Of a stretch of DNA of 64,000 nucleotides, positions 47,718 through 59,500 are shown in pieces. The stretch covers positions 4,901,501 through 4,965,500 of the forward strand of contig JBAJFG010000002.1 in NCBI GenBank assembly GCA_037903475.1. Direction: 5' to 3'. The position numbers and the translations under genes are program-made. Every line of letters starts with the position of its first letter. Within the stretch, counting starts at the first letter, position 1. The notes beneath the pieces are model-generated. The model was not told the origin of the DNA, searched no databases, and worked only from the letters and a program-made list of their open reading frames with translations. The stretch comes from Ancylostoma caninum (Eukaryota; Nematoda; Chromadorea; Rhabditida; Ancylostomatidae).

Positions 47718-47725
47718 TATATAAG
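47718..47725 (+). promoter_or_regulatory. TATA box of the small secreted protein gene
   Basis: TATATAAG lies 68 bp before the start codon. It is followed by a short CATCCACT repeat in the leader, with no splice-acceptor-like sequence before the ATG, suggesting a conventional rather than trans-spliced 5' end. Confidence 0.75.
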
Positions 47726-47792
47726 GACGCCGACATCCCACAACGGCATCCACCCAATTCACTCACTCATCCACTCATCCACTCAAGCCAAA

Positions 47793-48665
47793 ATGAACGC
47801 TTTCAACACCTCCGCACTCCTCTTCGCACTCATCGTTGCAGCTTCGGCCAAGTCCAGTAAGTGCTTTCGGAAGAAGATCAATCATCAAAATCTGCACATT
47901 TTGCACTTTCAGAATGCGAATGCACACCAGAAACCTGGTATGATTTTTTGGTCAATTCTGATAAAGACGACTCTACCTAATCATTAGCAGGCGTTCTCAT
48001 TCCCACCAAGCATCAAATGTAGAATTCAAGGCAACTAGCGCAAATCCTACCGACCAGCCGCAGAACCAAAATGTTGACTTTTGCCTGAATTACTCATGAA
48101 GTAGCTCCCTATCTTTCTCAGCGAAATTTTCAGTACTGCAAAACTATTGCCCTTTTTTTAAAATCCAATCCTCAGCCTTGAACGAAATCGTTTATTGAAT
48201 TACAACGATCATGTGAACCTCTGTGAACAAGAACTTCTTGCCTTGAACAAAACTTTACAGTTCACCCTACCATAAGCACGATTTCCTACTCTCAATAACA
48301 CTATTGCAGTCGTGGTGCGTGAAGCTGGCGACAATGCTTATGGAGACGAAGCAGTTGTGCCCACTGCTGCACCATACGGTGGCGAAGCAATCGAGGAGAC
48401 CACCATCATTCCCACCGAAGAGGAACCACAGCCGGTTGAGAACGAGAACGCTCCCGAAGAGCCGGCCGTTGTCGACTCCGGATACCGCGCCAAGAGAATG
48501 GCCGGCGACAACTCGTACGGTGATGAGCCAGCTCCAGTCACTCCAGCTTACGGGGAGGCTGAAATGACCACCTTCCAACCTGCTCCTGAGGAGGAGGCTG
48601 CTTCAGTGCCAAGCGAGCCAGTGGTCTCTGAACCAGCTGTTGAGGAGTCTGGATACAGAGCCTAA
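47793..48665 (+). CDS. Small secreted acidic protein with internal duplication
   Basis: Two exons (47793-47856 and 48310-48665; donor GTAAGT, acceptor ACTATTGCAG, phase 1) give 139 residues. A signal peptide (MNAFNTSALLFALIVAASAKS) precedes a mature acidic, Pro/Glu/Val-rich chain without cysteines. Two related halves are visible. The first runs from REAGDNAYGDE to PAVVDSGYRA; the second, after a dibasic KR at 83-84, runs from MAGDNSYGDE to PAVEESGYRA at the very C-terminus. The dibasic site between repeats is what a processed peptide precursor would show, but an extracellular structural or surface protein is equally possible. I do not recognise the family. Strong TATA box, compact gene, poly(A) signal 135 bp after the stop: likely highly expressed. 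Confidence 0.85.
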
Positions 48666-48799
48666 ACAGCCATATATCCCCTCAGTACCAACCGTTCTTT
48701 CAGTACTGCTTTACGGATTTTCATTTGAACCACCCTGTGAATCTTCATTTTCAGTACTGCTTTATCTCCTGTAAATGATGTACAAATGTGATTTTTCGG

Positions 48800-48805
48800 A
48801 ATAAA
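48800..48805 (+). terminator. Poly(A) signal
   Basis: AATAAA 135 bp after the stop codon of the small secreted protein gene. The ABCB8-type gene ends tail to tail 244 bp further on. Confidence 0.75.
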
Positions 48806-49048
48806 CTTTACTACCCTATTAGTCGATCAATATGTATAAACAAGACCGCATTTGCTGAGCAACATTGACAAAATCATACATCACCAATAATTAGATGTAG
48901 GATTATCACAGACAATGAAAAGGTAAAGAATGGAAATCTACTGTGCTAAGTATGGAACTGAGAGGTATATGATTAATCCTGGCATTTATAGAAATGTTAC
49001 TATTACGACTTGCTCCTAAAGCTAACCTAAAGCCCAGTGCATGAATAC

Positions 49049-52000
49049 CTAATTTTCAGTGAACTGAGACTTGATCAAATTATAGTAAATGCCCTGTTTT
49101 TGCACCAACTGATCGTGAGTTCCTTGCTCCAGAACCTGAATGGATTCAAATGTCAATAAAACCTCGAATTCATTCAAAGCAAGTTCAGCCGACCTTTTTG
49201 TCCTTGACCACACAGATGAGATTAGCATTCCTGATGGTACTCAGCCGATGTGCAATAATCAGAACTGTTCGGCCTTTCATAGCTTGGTCCAGAGCATCAC
49301 GTACCTTCAAGGGGTGAAAATACACGAAAAGATATTGGACTTTCAATTATAATAATAGTGAATTGGTAAATTTCAATGCAAAGCAGTGTAAATATTCAAT
49401 TTCGTCTCAAAACTTTACTAGTTCTCAGCTGACAGTGCTTCGCAAACGATGGAGATTTTTTTCTCAAATTTTGAGGACAATTCGACCGGAGAATGGGGTT
49501 AATGTCCATGCAAAGGGATCCTTTAAGTAACAAAAACGTCCTTACCGAGCGCTCACTTTCCGCATCAAGGGCACTAGTCGCTTCATCAAGAACGAGAATA
49601 GGAGGATTCTTCAATAACGCCCTGGCGATCGCTATTCGCTGAACAAACAAAAGCAATCATCGACAGTCACCAATCGCAAGAAGCAGAAAAGTACCTGTTT
49701 TTGACCTCCGGACAGCTGTGTTCCACGTTCTCCTACAATTGTTTTGTATCCATCGGGGAACTTGCTAATGAACTCATGCGCATTTGCTAGCTGAGCGGCT
49801 TGCATTACCTGATTTGAGTACAATATAAGTTCAATGAACAGATTTAAGTTACCAGCCCCTTCGCTACACAAAAAAAAGATAAGAAAAACCTCTTCTTGTG
49901 TGGCATTAGGCCTGCCATAGCGTATATTCTCCTCGATGCTAGTTGCAAATAGCACAGGCTCTTGAGAGATCAACCCAATCACCTGAGAGGATTGAAGTGA
50001 GTGGAGCTACTTCAGTCTGATTCTAAGTGACTCTAATGATATGAGGTGCCCTATCGACAAGAAGCTGTGTAAATACTAAATTAAACAAAACCCCATCAAA
50101 AGGGCTTTGAAATGTGAAAAAGAAAGTTTCAGCATATTCACCATAATCCTTTCTCAATGCATGAATTTCATGATAAAAATTCAACAAACCTGGCCTCGAA
50201 GCCATTCAAGATTGAGAGTTCTTAAATCTTGGTTGTCAAGCAGTATCCGTCCAGAAAGAGGCTCATAAAACCGCTCAAGCAAAGCAGCGATTGTGCTTTT
50301 CCCTGAGAAAGAACCCATCCTACTATGCCAACTCTAACATGACTTATGACTAAGACAGAACATGTTAATGAACCTGCTCACCTTCTCCACTAGGACCACA
50401 CAATGCGACTATCTGTCCAGCAGGTATGGTAAGGTTCAACTTCTCGAATACGTGGTGCTCTGGGCGAGTTGGATAGGCGAAGCCTACGTCTTCGAAGCGA
50501 ACTTCACCCCAAAGGGTGTGATAGGGGATGCAAACGCCGTCATCAATGCGGATAGATGGACGCAAGTTAGCGAACTGAAACAGAGATATGAGTTCCAGCA
50601 AGTTACCAAAAACTCTCAGAATACATCTATTTGAGATTGACCAATTATAATTGTGCGCTGTTGCTTTTCGTCTTAGTGAGCATGCTACCGAGCCCGTTCG
50701 TCCGAGTGTTTCTCTTTCCTTGTGCAAGTATTCGTCCAAGTGTTCAGTGATTCAGCTTCACTCAAAAATGAAAGAAACGCCGGTCACGTGCGAAATGTAG
50801 GCCTTCCACGTATTAGGCGCTGTTTGTGAAAGAAAAAAAAACTAGGAGCGTTAGAAGGCGAAACTGTGACGGAGGCAATACAAGTAGTGAAACAATATTC
50901 AGAGAGGAAGGGACGGCCGTATGCCGCAGGAGAGTGGGGAAGATAAGCAGGGATATAGGGAAAAAGTGAGTTCTCAGGCAGAGGGATCCAGAAGGCCAGA
51001 AAATGGTGTTGTCAAAAGTTATTTGAAAAAAAAAGCTATAAATTTCAATTTCAAACTTGAATAGAAGATTCAGAGAATAATATAACAGGGAGTCAAGAGT
51101 ACAATAAATATAACACTAGGTACTAATAGGAAAAGCCAGCACAAAATTTTTCTGTTATAAAAGCAAAACAGTTCGAAAGAACATGTTTTGAAAATTTGCT
51201 GACTCCTTCGGGACATTGCGACGTCATGGAAGTTGACAATGAGTTTCGAATGAGAGAAAAAAAGATTTCAATGAGAGTGACAGCTGTGGATAGTAGTTTA
51301 TACCTGCAAAAAATAACTGAATATAAGCATTGACCTGATTGTGAGGTTTGTGAGTAAAAAAACTGCATTTGGAGAAAATAGAAAGAGTATCGCTTGTTCA
51401 AACTGCTGTGAAACAGAAACTAAAAAATTCGAAGTGTAAACGGAACAATTCACGCAATGACTTGGTCATGTTGTAATGTGGCGATAACCGACAACGTTTT
51501 GCAAGGCTTTCAATGACAGGAAAACCACTACTCCAAATCCACTACTGCCTAAAAACGAAAGAGCGGTGACGCGCCGCTTGTCGACCGGAAGGATCTGGCA
51601 GGCAATGAAGCAACACAGTTTTCGAAAAGCAAAGCATTTGCACCCAGAAATCCGCTTTCCATTACAATCTTGGAAGGCAAATTGCTATACTGGAAAGACA
51701 GATGCTCCCAATGCGCGACTAGCGACACCATATACAGATGATAACGGATCAGGAGGTCAGAAAACTGTTGGAATATCCACAACCACCTGACCAGTAGAGG
51801 TCGGAATTCTCCCGAAGCCTTATTACGTGCAGGAATATTATTGAGATTTCAGCAAAAAAAAAAAAGGTAGAGCATCGCTTTGCTTAGTAACAGTAAAAGC
51901 AAAACATGATCAAAAAATGTATCTATTCACCAGTAATTAGAAAACAATGGAAAAGATGTAGCCATAAATAACCTGAAATACTCGTGCACCAGCAGTCCAT

Positions 52001-55000
52001 CCTTTCACTGCATTTCCAAAAACTATGGAAAGCTGGCTCAATGATCTTTGGATGGTTTGCGCAGTCACAAGGAAAGACATCAGTTCGCCGGGAGTCATTT
52101 CACCTAGAATTCACTTGGTATCTTTGGGTATTGACATTACCTAGAATATGCACTAACCAGCGTTTATCATTTTAGATCCCCCGTAGAGGACGGAGAGAAC
52201 GATCCCGTTCAGAAAGAAGTTGGTCGCACCTTGAAAAGAACGTCAAACATTTGGTACATGAGAAACGAGACAGTAAGATCGAATTAGTGCAAATCCACCT
52301 TGAAATAAGCCAATTCCCATTCCTAAAGTTTCCTGCAGGGAGCATGCGCTCCGAATTTCTCGCTCAAATAACCTAAAAGGAGCAATATAGAAAGGTTAAA
52401 GAAAAAGCATCATTATGATAACAACATATGTCACCCTTAATAAAATTCAAAGGAATCAAAGATATCCAAACTATAATAGTACCCATCAATGCGAAGTGAT
52501 ATATCGTTGTTGGGACATTACTTTGCTAACTGACAACAGCTGTATATTTTGTGCAGTAAATTTGAAAGTGTGTGTACAACCCATTTGTAGGGAGCATCCC
52601 AACAGCCGCAACCTCCACACTCTGCCCACTTCTACCCCTAGTCTGCGAGGCACGTCCAGCCCTTATCATAATCATCACTTCCTATTATTTCTCGCAAACA
52701 GATCAATGATAACCCCAACGAGAAAGCGCCAAGTGTTGCGGCAGTCGAAATGGCTAATCCTAATGGACTTCGTAGAATGCGGAATCATCCTCCAAAAAAG
52801 TCCACTCGCATATAAAAGAATGTAGAGCATACCTCGATTCTTGCTCTTCCATGGCAAAAGCGCGAACAGTTTGAATGTTCCCGAGCGCTTCATCGGCAAC
52901 GGCAGCAGCTACCGCTGACTGTGCTTGTGCTCTGAATCAGACAACGGTGAAGAACTAACGAACAACAAGATAGAATTAAGGAGCTTTGATGTATCTACCT
53001 TCTGCTTAAGCTTCTCAACAGTGCTCCAAACAGCGTGCCAATCGCAATAACTAATGGAAGGGCTGCCACAGTATACATCGTCATTTGAGGGGAAATTCGA
53101 AATAGAGAAACTACACATCCTCCTACCTAAATTTCTAAACAAGCGTTATATTAATGATGACATACGCTGTCAAAATAAAAAAAATTGCATGTTGTAAGTT
53201 GTGAAGAAACCTGAGCCAATGTTCTCAATCCTTGAGCAACTGTGAGTTTGAAACAGCTCTTGAATTCCTGTACGTCCACGTTCAACCTGCTCGTTAACTC
53301 TGCAGTCTTCTGGAAACGATACCTTACTTCCAGACAGAAAACGGAATTTACGGAATTGGTTGTCACCTGCGAATCAAAGAAAGCCATATCCATAACCAGC
53401 AGTCGATCAAATAATTTGACTCGCAAGTCTGCTGCCATGCGCTCACCAAGGACGGTTAGGAAACTTATGTAGAAGAAAGTAAGCACAGCCTGGGCGGTGT
53501 AGCAGAGCACAAGCTTGATCGCTTGGGGCTTAATAATGGCCAGATCGCCCACTGCCCCCCTTGACTGGTCTACAATTGTAAGTAATACAAACACATGAAA
53601 TCATAAGTAATACAAACACATGAAATTGTAATAGATAATAATTCTAGCAGAAAAAACTACCTTTGATTAGTTGGACTATTTTGTCGATTAATTCCCCAAG
53701 ATAGATTGGAAGTTGTATATTTACGACAGCAGCAAGAACAGCACTCTAAAATCGCAGTTCGACATGGAAGAACTTCGACAGCGAAGCTTGAATATTAGCG
53801 AGCGCTGAGACTCATGAACTTATTTTGCCGGTAAACACAACCTTCTTCAAGAACATGACAAAATTATTATACAGGGTGCGTCAGAATTGTTGACGCACCT
53901 AAAATGAGTCTGTAGAAAGAAGATGCAAAGACATTCCAAATAAGCATATGCAGAATAAAACACATGTCTTGGCGCTCCAAATGAATGCACTCTTGTTCGC
54001 AGCAGGTTCCTTCCTTGCTGAAGCAGTCACAGAGACGACGAGGGATCGCATAGCCTCTGCGCCGCAACTAACATAGGTCGACTTTGTCCCAGATCTTGAA
54101 CAGATAAGCCTTTGGGAGCTTGATGTTTCTGTGGATGATAGCGCAGCTCTTGCTCTCTAAGATCTCCGTATGGGGTCATCCGTAGACTGGAATTCGGTTC
54201 ACAAGGAAGCTTATTCTCTGCCAAATTGAAGTCCCTCAAGTAGATTTATGAAACTGGGCCCGTACCACTTTTGTCTCTTGCACAATAGCCAAGCCCTGCC
54301 AAAGTACCTATGAATTCCCCTTGTGATGAGAACTAAGATAAGCAAGAAAATTTGCCTTTAGAAGGTTGCTTGAATGAGAGACAAGGAAAGGAAAAATTTT
54401 TCTATAGTAAAACTTAGATGCCTTTCTTTAGCGGGAACACGACAAGACTTGCGAACAAGGATATACTTTCATGTGAAACTTGGAGAGCAAGACCTGCCCC
54501 ACTGCCCATAGGAGTATCGTTTTCCTATAGTTTACCCACTTTATAATATGGAGGAATAATGGACGAACTTCAGTTGCGGCGCATCGGCGATATTCTCTAC
54601 ATGGCTGCTTTTACAACGAGAGAGCGCTCTCCGAACAGGAGTGGATTTTTTGCATTCGCTAAGATATGATCTTCATTTTGGATATGCATATATAGTGGTT
54701 TTCGAGATGTTGTGCTTTTTACAGCATAACTTCTGTGCGCCAATATTTATGACGCACCCTGTACAGGGGACGTCAATCACGATTGCACCTCTTTGCGGCC
54801 TGGAGCGCGGTACCACCGAAGCGGCGCGGCTGGGCGCTGTGGAAGCCGGATGTTGCTTCGACCGCATCGCGTAGATGGTGCAGCGCCCCAGGCTGCAGGA
54901 GGTGCAATCGTGATCAATAAACCTAACATGAAATAGTGTTAAGAGGAAAACTAAGGAAAAAGGAGAAAAAAAGAAAGGAAAAAGCTCAACTTCCGTTTAC

Positions 55001-55491
55001 GGAAGTTTACGTGATATTATAGAAACTAGTTACTAACCACGACAGCGGCCAAGAACCAGAACCAGTAAGGTCTGATTAAGGACCAAACATCGGAAAGTGC
55101 AAGGGATGGTTCCTCGTTGCTCAAATACTGCCTGCTAAGGTGATCCGCACGTCTGCTTAGCGGTATCCGACTCTTACATTCCGCTAATCTGAAAAGAAAT
55201 AAACATGCTTGTAGAACATTTCCAAACTGAAAAAAAAACAATTACCTCAAGAAAGGAATATACCATGCGCTAAGACACAATCCAGAGAGGCGCCCCACCT
55301 TCAAAAAGTAGGACGTATGAGCCGTTTGTGATTTCCATATATGCACATATTTTCTCACACTCGAGGGCCTAAATATGGCATAAAAGTTTAATGATGGCTT
55401 GGATGCGGTGGGGAACTAACCTGAAGGCCTTCAAGAGAGAAAGCTTTTGAGCATAGAGGCATCCCTGAGTAGCGAATTTGGATACAATCAT
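49049..55491 (-). CDS. ABCB8: ABCB8-type mitochondrial ABC half transporter
   Basis: Eighteen exons join in frame to 679 residues: 55421-55491, 55246-55368, 55038-55188, 53661-53745, 53367-53569, 53211-53309, 52999-53126, 52833-52931, 52299-52372, 52158-52229, 51973-52103, 50382-50574, 50190-50302, 49890-49982, 49695-49808, 49546-49638, 49194-49304 and 49049-49135. The N-terminus ([20 protein letters not shown], then [10 protein letters not shown]) looks like a mitochondrial presequence. The membrane domain carries [26 protein letters not shown] and [19 protein letters not shown]. The nucleotide-binding domain has Walker A GPSGEGKST, Q-loop SQEPVLF, signature LSGGQKQ, Walker [13 protein letters not shown] and H-loop AHR, so it should be active. 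DVQEFKS and [10 protein letters not shown] favour ABCB8 over ABCB10. ABCB8 proteins sit in the inner mitochondrial membrane and are linked to iron export and the mitochondrial K-ATP channel. Largest intron: 53746-55037, holding a Tc/mariner relic. Confidence 0.93.
53872..54761 (-). mobile_element. Tc/mariner relic in an ABCB8-type gene intron
   Basis: Inverted ends start CAGGGTGCGTCA (perfect for 12 bp, then imperfect to about 27 bp) and are flanked by TA. The minus strand keeps a C-terminal transposase remnant, KIWDKVDLC followed by [14 protein letters not shown] (about 54000-54110), interrupted by a stop. At 890 bp the copy is internally deleted. Confidence 0.75.
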
Positions 55492-56579
55492 GGTGAAACA
55501 GGTCTTTTAAACTTTGACAGAAGGTCCTGTCATTCACCTTAAACAATGTCAGAGGTTAAAAACTTACTCATCATAAAAGACCACTGGATAAATATTGAAC
55601 TGCTATTATGCACAATGTCTCTAAAGAAGCTTGAGCCACAGAGGGGTAGATGGGGCTGCTTGAAACGGCTGTTGAAGAACGTGAACAGCTTTGTGTGTAA
55701 CTTCACACAGCACATTATATTTTGCGGCAGTCTGTGTCTCACCATAAGATCCTAGAATGACGACGTAAAATTTGTATTTTTTTCTGTACACGAGGGGGGG
55801 GGGGAAGGGTAGATAAGCAGGCAATAAATTGGAACAAGTTGCCACTCTTCTTCCGGCGTCGTTCTTATACATTTACCAACAAGTCTACGGTCTATTACAT
55901 CATTTAGAGATTTAATTATAGATGTGAGATAGGTCTAGCTCTGCTTATGGTCGTTTCGTTCTTTCTTATTTCACGCCTGCCACTGTTCCTCTGCTACATC
56001 TTCCAAAATCCTCAGGGGTATACGGTATCTGTAGAGCTCCCTTCACTAGATTCAGAAGTGATGTATGGAAGCAATAAAATTGGCTAGGATAGCAAATTCA
56101 GCGGGAGATGGTTTGCACAGCTTGAATATTCCGAAAAGAGTTCCTCTGGCTTTGTAATATTTGCTCATATCACTCTGTTTTACAAAAGAAAAGGCCGAAA
56201 ATCTAAGTGGGAGCTTTACCTACTTATGCTTCTTATGGAAGTGGTCCTTCAAAAGAACACTCTTCTGCTGAGCTTTAATGTTGACAGAACTCTTTTTGAC
56301 ACTGTTATGGTCGAAATTTTTAACAGTTGATGCACTTTGGAACAGTGCTCTGTTTCGACTAGATCCGCTGTTGTTTTGCGCTTATCCTTTCCTCAAATCG
56401 ATTCTGCGATGTTTGAATTTATCTGCTCTTTGATGCGGGTTAGACACATGGTCTGAATTGTGGTTTGATCAACGCTGTTCAGCTGTTGATTGATGTTTCT
56501 CACGGGTTGCTTTCGTGTCATCACCCACTTTCAATTAACTCTTTCTTTGCTATTCGTCTTCATAGTCGTTGTGTCCAGG
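55492..56579. promoter_or_regulatory. Shared upstream region of two divergent mitochondrial genes
   Basis: This 1.1-kb gap separates the start codons of the minus-strand ABCB8-type gene and the plus-strand ADP/ATP carrier. It contains a G tract (55793-55804) and no supported gene. Individual promoter elements could not be identified. Confidence 0.5.
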
Positions 56580-59500
56580 ATGTCGCGGCAAGCACGTCCA
56601 CGGGATCCCCGTGACGTCGGGAAGTTCGCCATTGATCTTGCGGTAGGAGGAGCGTCAGCGGCCATTTCTAAAACAGTCGTTGCTCCTGTGGAGAGAGTGA
56701 AACTCTTGTTGCAGGTACGTTTCATTTGAGACCCGATATTGGATCGGTTGGCATAAGAAATTCTCGCTCAGATTTTGGTCGGTTGTTCATTTGACGTCAT
56801 TGTCACGAAAATCGTGCTTGTTTTGCACCGTAGTCCATTCCTCTAGAGTTATAGTGCAATAGTCTGGCAGAACGGAATATAAACGGGTAGTGTTCTTTTT
56901 CATAATTTTTTCGCTTCCCAATGTCATTGGTTTTTCAAAATTCACATTTTCTTCTTGTTCCTTGGCTGTATCTTGCCATAACCTTGCAAGAAAGCTGCGG
57001 TACAAAACCAGTACGATTTTCATGTTTAGAGCATCAAATAATCCCCTTGAGTGGAGTGTTGGCGAAAATCTCACGCGAGTCGGTGCGATGACGAGTCATC
57101 TTCTCATAATGTCGTTTACGTCTTCCGTAAAGTAATCGTTTTGAATATTGCTGTACATAAAGCCACCATTTTTGTGTCTACAAATGTTAAACTCGCACTC
57201 CATCGGCCTTAGCAGGAAGTCCCATCTCTGTGCTCACTGCATTTAGCAGTGTTTATACTTTGGCACGATGCGATCGTCGCGTCCAAGCAAACTGTTTAAA
57301 TGCGATGGGTCCCGAGTGGATGCATGCGCATACAGTGGTCGCGATGTGGTAGTTGATCTTTCCCATCGCGACGCTACGTCGCGTCCTGTTTATACTTTTT
57401 TTTTTGAAAACGACGCAGTGGGAGGAATTCGCGTCGCGTCTGCTAGCAGATGCGACGCGATGATTTCGCCGATGTTGCGGCCTGGAGTTGGCCACTGTTC
57501 CATAGTTTTTCCACCTGTTTTGGCCCAATATTTACGGGATCAGACGATTTTAGTTGGAGATGTGAATGCGAACGAACCTGGACGCGGCGTAGTGTTTTAG
57601 GTAGTAGTTTCCTGAGCTTGTTGTTGTTCTTGATGTTGTCTGCTGTTTATGAGCAGTTAGTACTTACAACTGTCAGCGAATTATGATAGAACGCAATGCT
57701 CGTATACATGTTTCATCTGTATATTCATTTGAAGATTTTCTTTCGAACTTATGTTATCCGAAGCGTTTCCCTTTCTTGTAGGCATTGTTGTACAAGTGGT
57801 TTAGAACAGCGTTTGATCAGTGCGATATTGATTCATAGGTTAATGTAGGATAGTCCTGCGTTCCGACACTTTGTACAATGTTTCAGCGTTCCGGTGTGAT
57901 TTTGTAGTAAAACCAGGGTAAGGATCCCCGCACTCCAAAAAAATCACAAAATATACCTCCACCCAATGAAAGACTGAAAAATCGAATGACTTCTAACTGG
58001 ATCAGAAAATCACACTCCCGAACAGCCAAGGATTAAAAAGCATCAAATTGGGGTATTAGGACAACGTATGCGTCCAGAGAAATCGAAACTGGCCGAAAAA
58101 CAGACACTGTGCACGAATCCTCAACTATCATCGCTGGCGAAACAGACCATAGAAGGAAAACCCTTCTGATAAATCAAATAAGAAAAATCTCCGAACAAAT
58201 AATAATACAAATATTATCATACACATAAGCTAATAGTACATAAGTGGGAAAAATTCACAATGCGCTCTTCCATATCTTGAATGTGAGCAACCACGGCGAA
58301 GAAAACGGCCCAAAAGTGCAGCCCTCGCAGAAATCATCAGTGAACATCGCTGAGAACTTTTTCTGAACACATTGGACTACAAACGGTGACATGAGATTCA
58401 AAACAGTTCATGGAATCCCTTCGGCTTCGCTAACCGTCGCATCGCGCCTGTTGTGATCGTCATCGCGTCGCGGAGAAGTATGAACACTCCTTCTCCGACT
58501 TAGTCGGCAATTCTATTACTTTCCAGCAGTGGCGGACGCAGAAAGTGGGCGGGAGGGGGGGCGTGGGAAGAAAAGTGGGGTCTCCGCCGTTTTGGGGACC
58601 CAGACGGAAAATAAAATTAATAATAATATTAATTATAATAATAAACAATAAATAAAAAATATATTAAAAATAATAATAAAAATAAACAATTAAAAATAAA
58701 CTAACACAAGATTTTTATTTGTATTGTAAAGTAATTTCGAAAATTTGGCGACCCATTCTCGGGGGGGGGGCGCGCCCCCCCGCCCCCCCCCCCTGCGTCC
58801 GCCACTGCTTTCCAGCTATTCTGTTTTAAGTTTACTTAGCTTTTCCACTCTTTCTTCTCGTTCAGTCAGAATTTCTCATCGTTTGATATAGCACGGAAGT
58901 GGCTTCTTTGTTAGACAGGAAGACTCGTCAACGCTCAACGAACATGAAGTTTATACTTCTATAATTTCATCTCGTCATACGTAATACCCTCAGAATTTCG
59001 AGCTTCCGGTTGGTAATTATCAACCGTAGCACATCAAATAGTCGTTAATTGATCTAATCGCACCTAAGTTTTAAGTGTGTATAACTTCTTCGAATTAATC
59101 AAATGCAGCTGGTAGCTTATTAATAATAAGAAGAAGAGAAAGTTCGAAAACAAAAGCATCTTGGCTCTGTTCTACATTTATTATTAACTAAATTTGCAAT
59201 ATCTGAAAGTGCCTCTGTCATCTTCATCTTGAACGGAAGATTTTTTTGCATTGCCAGACAATTTTTTTTCACATTATGGCGTTGGTGTATGTCAATGGTG
59301 AACTCAACCATTCATCACTTTCTTCAAAGGTCCGACAATCAGTCATAGAATTTTTCATGAAAAAGTACTATTACCTGCTCGATTTTTCCACGACTACATT
59401 GGCCAAACGTAGTTAATTGAGAAGAGTTTGGCTACAGTTATTTTTCTGAGAGAGACGGGTGGATCCTACTCCCTGAATTTAGTTGGTTCTTCGTTTTCTT

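Noticed and set aside
48304..48567. Alternative plus-strand frame in the small secreted protein exon
   Set aside because: It would need a skipped splice at 47941/47990 and gives a basic, unstructured sequence. The duplicated AGDNxYGDE frame joins directly to exon 1 and is clearly the real one.
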